DNA of 64,000 nt from Doryteuthis pealeii (taxonomy: Eukaryota; Mollusca; Cephalopoda; Myopsida; Loliginidae), in NCBI GenBank assembly GCA_023376005.1, contig CM042138.1:92713391-92777390 (forward strand). Reading direction: 5' to 3'. The notes under the pieces are model-generated. The model was given only the letters and a program-made list of their open reading frames with translations. It made no database searches and was not told where the DNA came from. Position numbers and translations under genes: made by a program. How positions within the stretch are numbered: the stretch's first letter is position 1; each line of letters opens with the position of its first letter. Positions 21,998-31,700 of this stretch are shown in pieces.

Positions 21998-22455
21998 GAT
22001 AGACCAACTTGCCTTTTAAGATATCTATTTAGCTTATTCATACATAAGCCTAGCTGTACAGAAATTGGGTTGCAAACTGTCGACCGACAATAGACCACCC
22101 AGGCTCTGATGATAAAATTATTTAGCCTATGTAGACGCAGGTGTATCTCTACAGAAATTGGTTCGCAAGCTGTTGTGAGACGATGTAGTCATTTGATTTT
22201 GTCGATATTTATTTAACGTTTTAATACACAAGGTTAGCTTCACAGAAATCGCTTTACAAGTCGTCGTGTAACAATAGATTCACGTGGCTTTATCAATATT
22301 TATTTAGCCAATTCTGAAACAAGCCAAGCTCTATAGTAATTTGTTTGAAAACTGTCGAGCAACGATAGGCCAATTCTGCTCTAACGATATTTATTTAGCC
22401 AAATTAGACACGAGTCTTGCTCTACAGAAATTGGATTACAAGATTCGTATATATC
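21998..22455 (+). repeat. Diverged 91-bp tandem repeat, five units
   Basis: TTTAGC (or TTTAAC) starts at 22028, 22121, 22212, 22303 and 22394: spacings 93, 91, 91, 91. Each unit also has CTCTACAGAAATTGG- and CAA.CTGTCG..CAACGATAG-like words. Units are quite diverged from one another, so the array is old. Confidence 0.8.
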
Positions 22456-22601
22456 TATCGAGGCTATTAAGTCACATGTCTACACAATTTCAGTACCGAC
22501 CGAAGAGGAATCTTTTTTCTATTTCATACAAGATGGGAACCTAGATATGGAAAGCGTTCAAAATGGGAGAAAAGTAAAGGGTCCACGCTGGTGACACTCG
22601 A

Positions 22602-23097
22602 TCTATACATTAATACTCTTGTTTCTTAATCTCTCGACCGTTATCATCTTGCAACACCTTCTGGTTAAAAATGAGACCGTACAAATCGTCCATGATGAAA
22701 TACAAAAATGTAAATCCTGATTATCTGATGGCGTTATCTCCCAAATTCTAATTCTTTTGAATGTCGTCACCTCAGTAAAATAATGGACCTTTCCGGTTTT
22801 TTAAGAATGAAAAGTAAGAAAAAGAACGTTCTACACAGAAAAGTATAATATGAAAGAAAGAAAGAAAGAAAGAAAGAAAGAGAGTAAGAAAGAAAGAAAG
22901 AAGGTGAAAGATAGAGAGAAGGGTAAGCGCCTGGAAGTGATAACCCATATCTGTAACACTTGAGTGTCAAGGGGAGTTCAATCAAGCTTATTAAAATTTT
23001 TACATATTGAACTATTTAGCAATAGCTCTTAAGTAAGCATATAAATCTTTGTAATGATTAAATTGTCATACTGTGTTATATACACAGGTCCTGCTAG
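22602..23097 (+). mobile_element. Helitron-like family 3, full length
   Basis: Starts TCTATACATTAATACTCTTG after A. Ends with hairpin CTGTG..CACAG, GTCCTG and CTAG at 23094-23097 followed by T. It contains an (AAAG)n run at 22853-22905. The copy at 29819-30325 has the same ends and similar length. No transposase frame. Confidence 0.75.
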
Positions 23098-23396
23098 TAC
23101 CTAATGGTATCGATTTTAATTCTATTGTAATTCCACTAGAAATAACACTATCCAGGAATCTTTGTTTTAGAATAAAATTAAATTTTGATTAAAAAGTTAT
23201 TAATTATGGGCGTATTTATTCGGGATTTTTGTTGTTGTTGTTGTTATTAAGTAATCTTTCTATCAGAACACTGATCAAAAAAAATGTGTTGCATTGATAT
23301 CAATGTTATCTATTTATAATGTACTGATTTCAAATATGAAGTTATTTTCCTGAAAACTCTTATTTTTGCTATTCATGAAAAAAAAAAGCGTGTGAT
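23098..23396. other. Unannotated AT-rich stretch
   Basis: Only a short (GTT)n run at 23230-23246 stands out. Confidence 0.5.
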
Positions 23397-23426
23397 GTGT
23401 GTGTTTGTGTGTGTGTGTGTTGTGAG

Positions 23427-23462
<36 letters not shown>
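23397..23462. repeat. (GT)n then (GA)n
   Basis: GT run followed by a GA run, directly left of a Helitron 3' fragment; in the full-length family 3 copies an AAAG run holds this place. Confidence 0.85.
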
Positions 23463-23463
<1 letters not shown>

Positions 23464-23464
23464 T

Positions 23465-23584
23465 TAAATCAAGATCATTATAATTTTCACATATTGAACT
23501 ACCTTTCAATAGCTCTTAAGTAAACAGACTAAACGTTGTAATAATTAAATCATCATACTGTGGCATATCCACTGGTCCTGCAAG
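23465..23584 (+). mobile_element. Helitron-like family 3, 3' fragment
   Basis: CACATATTGAACTACC..CAATAGCTCTTAAGTAAAC to TACTGTGGCATATCCAC, TGGTCCTG, CAAG. CTAG is degraded to CAAG. Confidence 0.7.
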
Positions 23585-23641
23585 TTTTCGTTTAATGTTC
23601 TACTTGGTGAACCCGTCTCAATTCCAAGATTCGATTAATAT

Positions 23642-24095
23642 ATGCAAATCATCATCATCATTATCATCATCATCATCATTGTTGCGCTAGTAGCACGGGT
23701 ATCCATGACAATCTATCACCAACCGTCCTTATCATCCATTGCCCTTGGGAGGTACTCTTTGCAGCATCCTGTATTCTTTGCTGGACAGTCCGCATTAACG
23801 TGCCCATGTGCTGGTTTCCACAGGATACGTCACTTATGAGGTAGTCCCCGTTTCTCCATCAGTGTCCAGCATGTCTTGTTTGTCTAACTCGGATGGATTG
23901 TGTGATAGAGTGCAAATGGCCGTACAGCTGCTTTCTTGTGGGGTATTCTTTCCCCGATTTGTTTAAGATCACATGCAGCATTCTTGTGAAACTCCCATTT
24001 AGCTTATTCTCTAGGTGCTTCATTAGGGTCCAATTGGGGCAGCCGTACAGTAGCACTGATACAACCACGGCTTGGAATAATTGTTGCAATTACCA
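23642..24095 (-). mobile_element. LINE reverse transcriptase C-terminal fragment
   Basis: Minus-strand peptide at 23859-24089 contains FQAVVVSVLLYGC, NWTLMKHLENKLN and IRVRQTRHAGH, the thumb/C-terminal region of a non-LTR reverse transcriptase. It continues past a frame break to the 3' end, closing in an (ATC)n/(GAT)n tail at 23645-23680. The tail style suits RTE- or CR1-like LINEs. Inactive: the catalytic FADD region is absent. Confidence 0.85.
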
Positions 24096-24129
24096 TAATA
24101 ATACTCAGTTATATCATATTACATATAAT

Positions 24130-24378
24130 GCCGGGATAACTCAGTCGGTAGAGTGTTCGGTTGGAAACCACAAGGTTCTAGTTCGATACCGGCCCTCGCC
24201 AACTCAGCGTATGAGTAGCACAGGGATCTGTGCGGTAAGGTAAGGAGGAGCTGAGTGTGTGGCGCTCCACCTCAGACGCCTAAACAATCTCCTTGGTCTA
24301 GCGCTATTGAAAAGGGGATAGACTCCTTCGCTGACTGGCTGATACCGACTTTAGGCCACCCCGACGACTTTTACTTAC
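24130..24378 (+). mobile_element. tRNA-derived SINE, family B, full length
   Basis: tRNA-like head GCCGGGATAACTCAGTCGGT..GTTCTAGTTCGATACCGGCC, then CTCGCCAACTCAGCGTATGA, GGCGCTCCACCTCAGACGCC, CTCCTTGGTCTAGCGCTATT, GATACCGACTTTAGGCCACC and a CGACTTTTACTTA end. Clear box A and box B. This is the octopus-type tRNA SINE design (OK/OR-like by general form; exact family not assigned). Confidence 0.9.
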
Positions 24379-24404
24379 ATATAATCTAGTTATAATAGAA
24401 ATCC

Positions 24405-24640
24405 ATCCTCATTTCTCCAGAAGAGTTTAGCGTGTCTTGTTAGTCTCACTCAGACGTTATGTGTGGCCATTTCAGCTGATTTCTCGCTGGGTTTTGTTTC
24501 CACAACATAAACAAGATTGAACGCATTCTTGTTCAGCTCCCATCTAGCTTATTTAGTCGTTTCATTGGGTCCCAGGAGGTGCAGCCGTTCATTAGCACTG
24601 ATACCGTCAATTGTTGCTTTACCCTGGTTTGCTGGCCGGG
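24405..24640 (-). mobile_element. LINE reverse transcriptase fragment
   Basis: Minus strand encodes decayed SVLMNGCTSWDPMKRLNK- and VRLTRHAKLFWR-like pieces, equivalent to the 23859-24089 region. It abuts the next LINE directly. Confidence 0.75.
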
Positions 24641-25330
24641 ATTAAGTGATCCGTTTGTATCTCAAAGAATTTTATGAGTCCGATTGTGGAGATACTATTT
24701 TGACATATAGTCAAATTTTAAATCCCAAGTGAATCACCTTCCCCGCCCAGTCTTGGATTGAATTATTCAAATTAGTTTTTCACACCAGCATAAGCTAATG
24801 GTCTTTCACAGAAGTCTAACTGACAGCAAGTCTCCTCAGGTCTCCAGGACTCTTTTGAGTATAATAGCCGATCTAAATAATGCTTTTGTCTGATGGTCAC
24901 AATTCTTCCTCTGATTTCCAGTTCCTCCAGTCTATTTTCTAAACTTTTGGGGTCTTTTCCAAGTACACCAACTATAATTGCTATCACTTTCACCCTCAAA
25001 CTCCACTTTTTTTCAATTCTTCAGCAAAGCTCATGTGTTTGTTTATCTTTTTTGTTTTCTTTCATGCTCACTCTGTGATCTGATGGGACCAGTTAAAAAG
25101 TTCCCTTTTTCTTTTCAGCCAATACTAGGTCTGTTCTTTTGACTGGAATAAGGTGATCTGTCTTTATTTCAAAGTCCTAGAGAATTTTATGTGATTCATT
25201 CTCAAGAACAGATTCTGGTTTATGCCATGCCATTTTGTTGTATGGTTTAAATTTATTTTTTGCACAATTCCCAGTGATCCCCCTTTCCCAACCCACTCGC
25301 ACTATCAGCCAATTATTTAAGTTGAATGTC
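24640..25330 (-). mobile_element. LINE C-terminus (restriction-like endonuclease type)
   Basis: Read from 25330 down: FKPYNKMAWHKPESVLEN, DFEIKTDHLIPVKRTDLVL, then (24999-24772) VIAIIVGVLGK..LENRLEELEIRGRI..LLYSKESWRPEE. This resembles the C-terminal part of LINEs that carry a PD-(D/E)xK endonuclease (DFEIQTDHLI..RPDLV); here the P of RPDLV is T. Frame breaks show decay. A second partial copy of THKIL.. starts at about 24700, so two copies overlap in tandem. Confidence 0.65.
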
Positions 25331-25514
25331 ATACGAATTTATCACACAAGATTATATTTTATTTAATCCATAAATAGAGAGAGTAAACATATATATGAGG
25401 GAAGTTTTGTTCGGAAAGCCAAAAGAAAAACATGTCCGCAATAAAAGAAATGTATATCAGCGAACGGAAGGTGCAAAACAAATACATAGAAGAGATGGGA
25501 AATTGAGTTAGAAA

Positions 25515-25650
25515 AAGAAGGGGGCAAAGAAAGAAAGAAAGAAAGAAAGAAAGATGAAAGAAGGGGAGCAAAGAAAGAATGAAAGAAGGGAGTAAAAAAA
25601 AGAAAGGATGAAGGGGAGCAAAAAAAGAATGAAAGAAGGGGAGCAACGAC

Positions 25651-25681
<31 letters not shown>

Positions 25682-26270
25682 AGGGAAGCTAAGAAAGAAA
25701 GAAGGGAGCAAAGAAAAATGAAAGTAAGAAAGAAAGAAAGAAAGAAATAGGGAATCAAAGAAAGAAAGAAAGAAAGAAGAAAGAAAAAAGAAAGAAAGAA
25801 AGAAAGAAAAAGGGGGAGCAAAGAAAGAAAGAAAGAAAGAAGATGAGCAAAGAAAGAAAGAAAGAAAGAAAGAAGAGAAGCAAAGAAAGAAAGAAAGAAA
25901 GAATGAAAGAGAGAAGGGAAGCAAAGAAAGAAAGAAAGAAGGTGAACAATGACAGAAAGAAAGAAAGAAAGTAGGAAGCTAAGAAGAAGAAAGAAAGAAA
26001 GAAAGAAAGAAGGAGCAAAGAAAGAAAGAAAGAAGGGAGCAAAAAAAAAGAAAGAAGGGAAGCAAAGAAGAAAGAAAGAAAGAAGGGGAGCAACGACAAA
26101 AGAAAGAAAGAAAGTAGGGAAGCTAAGAAAGAAAGAAAGAAAGAAAGAAGAAAGAAAGAAGGGGAGCAAAGAAAGAAAGAAAGAAGGGGAGCAAAGAAAG
26201 AAAGAGAGAAGGGGAGCAAAGAAAGAAAGGAAGAAAGAAGGGAGCAATGAAAAAAAGAAAGAGGAAAATG
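25515..26270. repeat. (AAAG)n array with periodic GGGGAGCAAAG breaks
   Basis: Polypurine array: runs of AAAG broken about every 25-50 bp by GGGAGCAAAG or GGGAAGCTAAG. The long F/L/S-rich frames on the minus strand (up to 294 residues) and K/E/R-rich ones on the plus strand are artefacts. Confidence 0.9.
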
Positions 26271-26279
26271 TCGAATAAC

Positions 26280-26580
26280 TGAATTAAATTATTTACTTAC
26301 ATCCCACCATGCTAGTTGAACACAAGGATCATTAACTTGGGGGACTACGCACACACCGGAGATCTTGCGTGGCCAGTGAAATAATTGCGAGAATCCCTTC
26401 GACATTACACATTTAAAGGCGCCTCAGTCACTGGGCAATAAACTCAGCCAGCTTTGCCCCTTTAAATCAAGGGAGCAGGTGTTGCCTGGAGGGGATGGCC
26501 ACCTAGGATCATGCTGATATTCATATCTTACCCGTCTAATGGTCAAAGCCTCTGGACACAGCGCCCAATGGTCAGGTAAG
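26280..26580 (+). other. GC-richer unassigned stretch ending in a splice-donor-like site
   Basis: GCGCCTCAGTCACTGGGC, GGAGCAGGTGTTGCCTGGAG and GATGGCCACCTAGG mark a segment less AT-rich than its surroundings. It ends CAATGGTCAG|GTAAGTAT near 26575, a perfect donor consensus. A short frame from ATG at 26513 is open to that donor. Could be an exon or an unrecognised repeat. Confidence 0.25.
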
Positions 26581-27299
26581 TATAACTGATTGGAATAATG
26601 TCTTCATGAATCCAAACGGAACCATATACAATAATAACAACGTTTTGTTCAAAATATTTCAGGAACTTCAAAGTTTATATGCAAATATTGTATAATGATA
26701 AATTCTACAGCAGAAATTTCATAGATTTGTAACATAAAAGTTTATTTAAGTAAACAATAATAATGAACCAAATCTGTATGTGTATTTATGATTAAAAATC
26801 CCGATGAACAATAATATGAATAAATACACACATAAATATATAAAATGTTGGTATGGACCCAATAAAAAATGAAATAATCCCCAAGATACCTTACTGTATA
26901 GACGGTCTCTTCTAATTTCTGTTCACTATGGTTTTTAGCGTTTAAAAGAATGTTTTAGGTAGGTTTCCATCAACTTACATACAATTCAATGTAATTTTCT
27001 TGTTTATACTTTTAATTTGAAAAAATTATTTATTTATTTTTATAAAGCCTAAATATCTGTACAGACAACAGTTTAATTTAAATTTTCAAACCTATTTACT
27101 TTGCAATTTTAACGGTTAGCGTTAAAATGGTCTTATCAGGAAGCAATAAGATGCAATTGCTGCATTTGGTGGACTTTCTCATTTCATGTTCTAAATCAGA
27201 TTAAAATGGTTAGGTAGGTGATAATGTTCTTTACTACTTCAGTTTTTTAGATTAAGTAACATCTTCCATTTAACTTTTCTATATCTAATCACAATTTTA
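26581..27299. other. Unannotated AT-rich stretch
   Basis: No gene, RNA or repeat recognised. Confidence 0.5.
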
Positions 27300-27525
27300 T
27301 AAATAAATCTGGTGGCATTTATGCTGCTTGGAGCGCCAATTAGTGAGAAGTAACGATTAAACTCCGAAACTGCGTTTGAATTCATAGGTAATCGTCTGAA
27401 GATGACTTTTTTAAGGTAATTAAAAATAAAATAAAAAACACCTGATACAGAACCAAGGTTACTTCGGCTTGAACGTTGTGTTTATACACAATAAAAATGA
27501 GGATAACAGTTCGAAATATCATAAA
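27300..27525 (-). mobile_element. TIR element, half copy (partner of 38399-38757)
   Basis: GGTGGCATTTATGCTGCTTGG, ACTCCGAAACTGCGTTTGAA, CTGAAGATGAC and GAACGTTGTGTTTAT..GAGGATAACAGT match, in reverse complement, the interior and one terminal repeat of the 38.4-kb element. The other terminal repeat is missing. Confidence 0.7.
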
Positions 27526-27839
27526 TATTAATAATGAACCAATCCAGGAATTTTTGAGCCCAGGGAATTGGTAAAAGTCGATAAAGGCGATGGGTCGGTA
27601 AGTCTTAGGAATAATATTATAACAGTCACATAATTTACATTGATGTGTCTTAGTTAGATTCTTGAAATATATTGGAAATTAATAATATCACTTGATTTTG
27701 CAATGATTTTTAAGGAAAAGAAATTGAATTCCGAATTTTTGATTAATAAAAATAGGCTGGAAATTTGAAATCTTACGAAAGCTGCAACTGAGTTAAACGC
27801 AATAATTTCGTTCCATAATAATGTGTATTGTAAATAAGA

Positions 27840-28330
27840 TTTAGACCTTGGCTGAAGAACCTGTAGTCTTAAGGGCTGAATGTGGAATTCAAGACATTTA
27901 AGTGATGTATTCCACAGCCTTGTCAAAAGACCAATTAAAATTGCGCCTGTCAACTTTTAAAAACCTGATATCGCAATGCTTTCTGTCAAAGACAATCTAA
28001 AAATTCATAAAAATATTAGAAATTGTTTCCCTTTCTTTTACGTACTATACACGGGATGTCCATGAAGTTCTGCAGAAGTTTGAAAATCTATCAACAAAAA
28101 TGGCGGTCACATTGAAGTGTGATAATCAAAAAGTACATCAATAATAAAACTTCAAGAGTTGAACTTATATATGTTTTTTTTAGTAAAATATTCTATAATT
28201 TCTATAATGAAATTATCAAACATTCAATTTCAAATCTGTTTCCAAACGTTGTGAACACCCTGTATATAATTTAAATATAAAATAAATTATTAACTGAACG
28301 TTAAATTTCAGATATTGTTTTAGACATTAG
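27840..28330 (+). repeat. 538-bp tandem duplication, unit 1
   Basis: GTAGTCTTAAGGGCTGAAT at 27863 and GTAGCCTTAAGGGCTGAAT at 28401 are 538 bp apart. The unit contains a TIR element at 28048-28264. Confidence 0.85.
28048..28264. mobile_element. MITE with ACAGGGTGT-type ends, TA-flanked
   Basis: Left end TACACGGGATGTCCATGAAG, right end GTTGTGAACACCCTGTA: imperfect inverted ends next to TA, the pattern of Tc1/mariner-like MITEs. 217 bp. Confidence 0.65.
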
Positions 28331-28377
28331 AAAGAGAATTAAAAAGAAGTGAACAGAATGTAGTTTTATTGATGGAT

Positions 28378-28868
28378 AATAGACCGCGGGTGAGGAACTT
28401 GTAGCCTTAAGGGCTGAATATGGACTTTAACACAATTTAGTGTGGTATTCTACTGTCTTGTCGAAAGACCAATCAAAATTCCACGTGTCCACTTAATATC
28501 GCAATGTTTTCTTTCAAAGACAATCGGAAAATGTCAGTAAAATATTAGAAATGATTTTCGTTCTTTATTTTATTTTACGTACTATATACAGAGTATCCAT
28601 GAAGTCCTGCAGAAGGTTGAAAATGTATCAGCAAAGATGGCGGTCATGTTGAAGTGAAATAATTTAAAAAATACATCAATAATAAAACTTCAAGAGTTGA
28701 ACTTTTATGTTTTTTACTAAAAGATTTCATCATTTCGACAATGTGAGTTATTAACATTCAATTTTTAAAACTGTTTCAAGACTTTGTAAACACCCTGTAT
28801 ATACTTTAAATTTACACTAAATTAACAACTGAAAGTTACATCTTAGATTTTGTTTTAGGGAAATGATT
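28378..28868 (+). repeat. 538-bp tandem duplication, unit 2
   Basis: Second unit, starting GATAATAGACCGCGGG. Divergence from unit 1 is spread evenly. It contains the second MITE copy at 28587-28799. Confidence 0.85.
28587..28799. mobile_element. MITE with ACAGGGTGT-type ends, second copy
   Basis: TACAGAGTATCCATGAAGTC and TGTAAACACCCTGTA; same internal CAAAGATGGCGGTCA and AAACTTCAAGAGTTGAAC. Confidence 0.65.
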
Positions 28869-28899
28869 TTTTTGTGGGATTTGTAAGTCTTGTGTGACG

Positions 28900-29090
28900 A
28901 ATGCACATTCGGGATATAGTGACTTGTTTCTTCCTGGGCATACACTATATCTCGATTTCAGATTGTGAAGGAAGAATCAATAATGACATTTAGCAACCTC
29001 CTAGAATAAAGGTGACTAATACGTCGGTTGGGATCAAACGGTAAATCGCAAAGTTAGCGTGAGGGGATCGCATCCCATTTTTTTTTTTTT
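28900..29090. other. Unannotated stretch with small hairpin
   Basis: GATATAGTG at 28915 and CACTATATC at 28947 can pair. Nothing else recognised. Confidence 0.45.
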
Positions 29091-29343
29091 TTGATGAATA
29101 AAGTAAAGTTGATAGAGTGGCCTATTTTCGGTATCAGTCAGACAACGAGAGGATCTATCTCCAATTTGCTAGCGCTAGACCAGGAATATTTTTTTCTGCT
29201 CAGGTGAAGTGCCACACTTAACGTCAGCTCCCCACTTTACTGCACAGATCAGATTAACTGATCAATGCTGCTGAGTGACGGGGACTGGTATCAAATCCTC
29301 GGATTCCTAAGAGGTTGTTCTACCGACTGGGCTAAACCAGACC
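29091..29343 (-). mobile_element. SINE family B, full length
   Basis: Reverse complement: head GGTTTAGCCCAGTCGGTAGA, B box GATTTGATACCAGTCCC, body GTCTAGCGCTAGCAAATTGG and end CAACTTTACTTTATT. More diverged from the 24130 copy than its neighbour is. Confidence 0.85.
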
Positions 29344-29606
29344 CTTTTATGAATAAGTAAAGTCGACGGGGCGGCCTAAAGTCGGTATCAGCCAGTCAGC
29401 GAGGGAGTATATCCCCTTTTCAATAACGCTAGACCAAGGAGATTGTTTTTAGCACCTGAGGTGGAGCACCACACCTACCATCAGCCCCTTACTTTACCGC
29501 ACAAATCCCTATGCTACTCATACGCTGAGTTGGCGAGGACCGGTATCGAACTAGGAACCTTGTGGTTTCTAGCCGAACGCTCTACCGACTGAGCTAAACC
29601 AGCCCC
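29344..29606 (-). mobile_element. SINE family B, full length, tandem neighbour
   Basis: GGGGCTGGTTTAGCTCAGTC at the head, GTTCGATACCGGTCC B box, CTCGCCAACTCAGCGTATGA, GGTGGAGCACCACACC region and a GTCGACTTTACTTATT end. It inserted against the previous copy in the same orientation. Confidence 0.9.
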
Positions 29607-29818
29607 TTTATAAATACTAACATATTATTTATCCTCCTTATCTATCCTACGTAGTTATGTGATTCAGCCTTTTCCAACACGAAGATCATTAAGTCCAGGT
29701 ATGGTTCAACCATGACTTTTGATTATTTGGAAGCCTATTTGAATAAAATAGTAACCATAAATGCATTCAATCATATCATACCGTAAGAGATCAGACGTAC
29801 GAGAACATATAATGCATA

Positions 29819-30325
29819 TCTATATATTAATACTCTTGTTCCTTAATCTTCCGACCGTTATCATCTTGCAACACCATCTGGTTAAAAATGAGACCGTCCA
29901 AATCGTCCAAGATGAAATCCAAAAATTTAAATGTAAATTTGCTGGTGTTGCTTATCCGCCGAACTTTTATTTCTAATAAGTGTCGTTACCTCAGCTAAAT
30001 AATGAACCATTACATTTTTATTATAAAGAAAAAGAGAGGCGAGGGTCATGCTCCACAAAAAACACAATAAGAAAGAAAGAAAGAGAGTAGCAAAAATAGA
30101 GAGAGAGGGGATGAGCGCGTGGAAGTGATAATGCTACTCTGTTTCAATCGAACATAATGAAAAAATGAAAAGATGAAAATAGAGAAAAAAGGAGTAAGGG
30201 ATGGATAAATCAATAGTATTATACTTTTTACATATTGAACTATTGTGTAATAGCTCTTAAATAAACATATTAAACGTTGTAATGGTTAAATTATCATATT
30301 GTGGTATATCCACATGTCCTGCTAG
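29819..30325 (+). mobile_element. Helitron-like family 3, full length
   Basis: TCTATATATTAATACTCTTG after A at 29819; ends ATTGTGGTATATCCACA hairpin, TGTCCTG, CTAG (30322-30325), T. Internal AAAG run at 30070-30090. The frame at 29761-29976 extends from outside and is not a gene. Confidence 0.75.
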
Positions 30326-30347
30326 TAAAAACTATACTCAGTATATA

Positions 30348-30395
30348 TATATATAAGTTGGGGAAGTGGTCTATTGTCGGTATCAGCCGTACAGA
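30348..30395 (-). mobile_element. SINE family B 3' scrap
   Basis: AGTTGGGGAAGTGGTCTATTGTCGGTATCAGCC matches the end of family B; the rest is absent. Confidence 0.6.
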
Positions 30396-30810
30396 GATCG
30401 ACGTATTTGGTACACTTAATCTTGGAGGATGTCAAGTGTCATTCTTGATTCTTCCTTCAGAATGCGCAATCGTTTGAGTTTTGTTTAACGGCATATCAAC
30501 CTCTGTGGGTCATTTAATGCCAATAAAGGTTATTTTGGATTTCAGTCTTTGAAGTAATGTAGATATTCGCTTATGTTCTGTTATATCTTGTTGAAAAGGT
30601 TGCTTTTTATTTTAGAAAATTAAAAATGTTTTCACGGTTTGTATTCTTAAAGATGTCCCTCGGCTTTCTTGCTTGATAGTAATTAGTGCGGATATGTTTA
30701 AATCTGTTACAATTTAGAAGGATATGCTTGGTTGTAAGTTGTACTTTGCATGTTGGGCCCACTGGGGCATCCTCCCCTTTTAACAGGTAGAAATAAACAA
30801 GTCATTATAT
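30396..30810 (-). mobile_element. LINE C-terminus and 3' end (RNase H-bearing, Jockey/I-like)
   Basis: Minus-strand frame ending at 30607 reads LLKGEDAPVGPTC, TTKHILLNC, RTNYYQARKPRDIF and ENIFNFLK then stop: the C-terminal Cys/His-rich end (xPTCxVxxTxKHILxxC) of RNase H-bearing LINEs. The 3' UTR ends GGTTGATATGCCGTTAAAC.., as in the LINE at 42260. 5'-truncated. Confidence 0.75.
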
Positions 30811-31580
30811 CCCGATTGCGCATCACACAAGATTTATACAATTCTCTAAAAATAAGTTTAATTATCTAAAAGAAAAAATCAAAGAAAATTAAAAAGAATT
30901 AAAAAAGAATGTGACTTTATTGATTGACAATAAATTTCAATTTGGTCTTTAAACAAGTTCAGAAAAGAATCGTTTTAATAACTTCTCTTTTTTTTTCCTT
31001 TTTTTTTTTTTTTTTTTTTTTTTCAGTAACATGCAATTATAACTGTAACATCTGAAGGTAAAATACATTTGTATTAAAAATTCCAACAGATAAATAACAA
31101 AGATTTGACTGTTTGAAACAATCAATTTACAGATCGTTAAATTCAGAGAGAGAAAAAGAGTTTCAATGAAAAAATGAAACTCTCCATTGTCGAAAAATGT
31201 TTTGTTTTTTTAAGACATTGATAATTATTAAAAGTTTCAATCATCTTTTCATGATGATAAGAAGCAAAATTGATTACAGCAAATTATTTGAAACACATGA
31301 TTCATTTACAAATCGTCATAAAAAGCATCTTTTTTTATTTTATTTTCAGTCTGAAAATTTGCGAAAAGCAAATATGTTTATGGCTAAACGAATAAAAGTC
31401 AAATTATGAATAAAGTTTCCCTGTTGCCATAAAAAAATCCTCCTGCTTTGATTTGTTTTTAAAGTTTGCGGCCATTAAAATTTGGGAGAAAAAAAAAATT
31501 CAAATGTATTCGTCAATTTAAAAAGAAAAACAACAGATTTTCACGTGAAAATAAAATAATGTTTGTAAAAGAAACTTTCT
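30811..31580. other. Unannotated AT-rich stretch
   Basis: A T33-type tract lies at 30987-31023. No gene: short frames are broken and AT-driven. It is the 3' flank of the GPCR gene on the minus strand. Confidence 0.5.
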
Positions 31581-31586
31581 TTGTTT

Positions 31587-31690
31587 TAAATGGATTAAAT
31601 AGATAATCCATAATTTCATTTAAATGGATTAAGTAGATAATCCTAAAGTTTATTCAAATGGATCAAATAGATAATCCTAAAGATTAATTA
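31587..31690. repeat. 34-35-bp tandem repeat, three units, at the GPCR 3' end
   Basis: AAATGGATTAAATAGATAATCC at 31589, 31623 and, with small changes, 31657. It begins 11 bp past the GPCR stop codon on the minus strand, so it should lie in the 3' UTR. TTTATT at 31649-31654 gives AATAAA on the minus strand, a possible poly(A) signal. Confidence 0.75.
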
Positions 31691-31700
31691 AAAGAGAAGT

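Noticed and set aside
24130..24205. tRNA gene
   Set aside because: The box A/B region is the head of a full SINE with a conserved body and tail; the same holds at 29532-29606, 48095-48165 and 57578-57650.
25363..26247. 294-residue Phe/Leu/Ser-rich reading frame
   Set aside because: It is the translation of an (AAAG)n microsatellite on the opposite strand; several frames are equally open.
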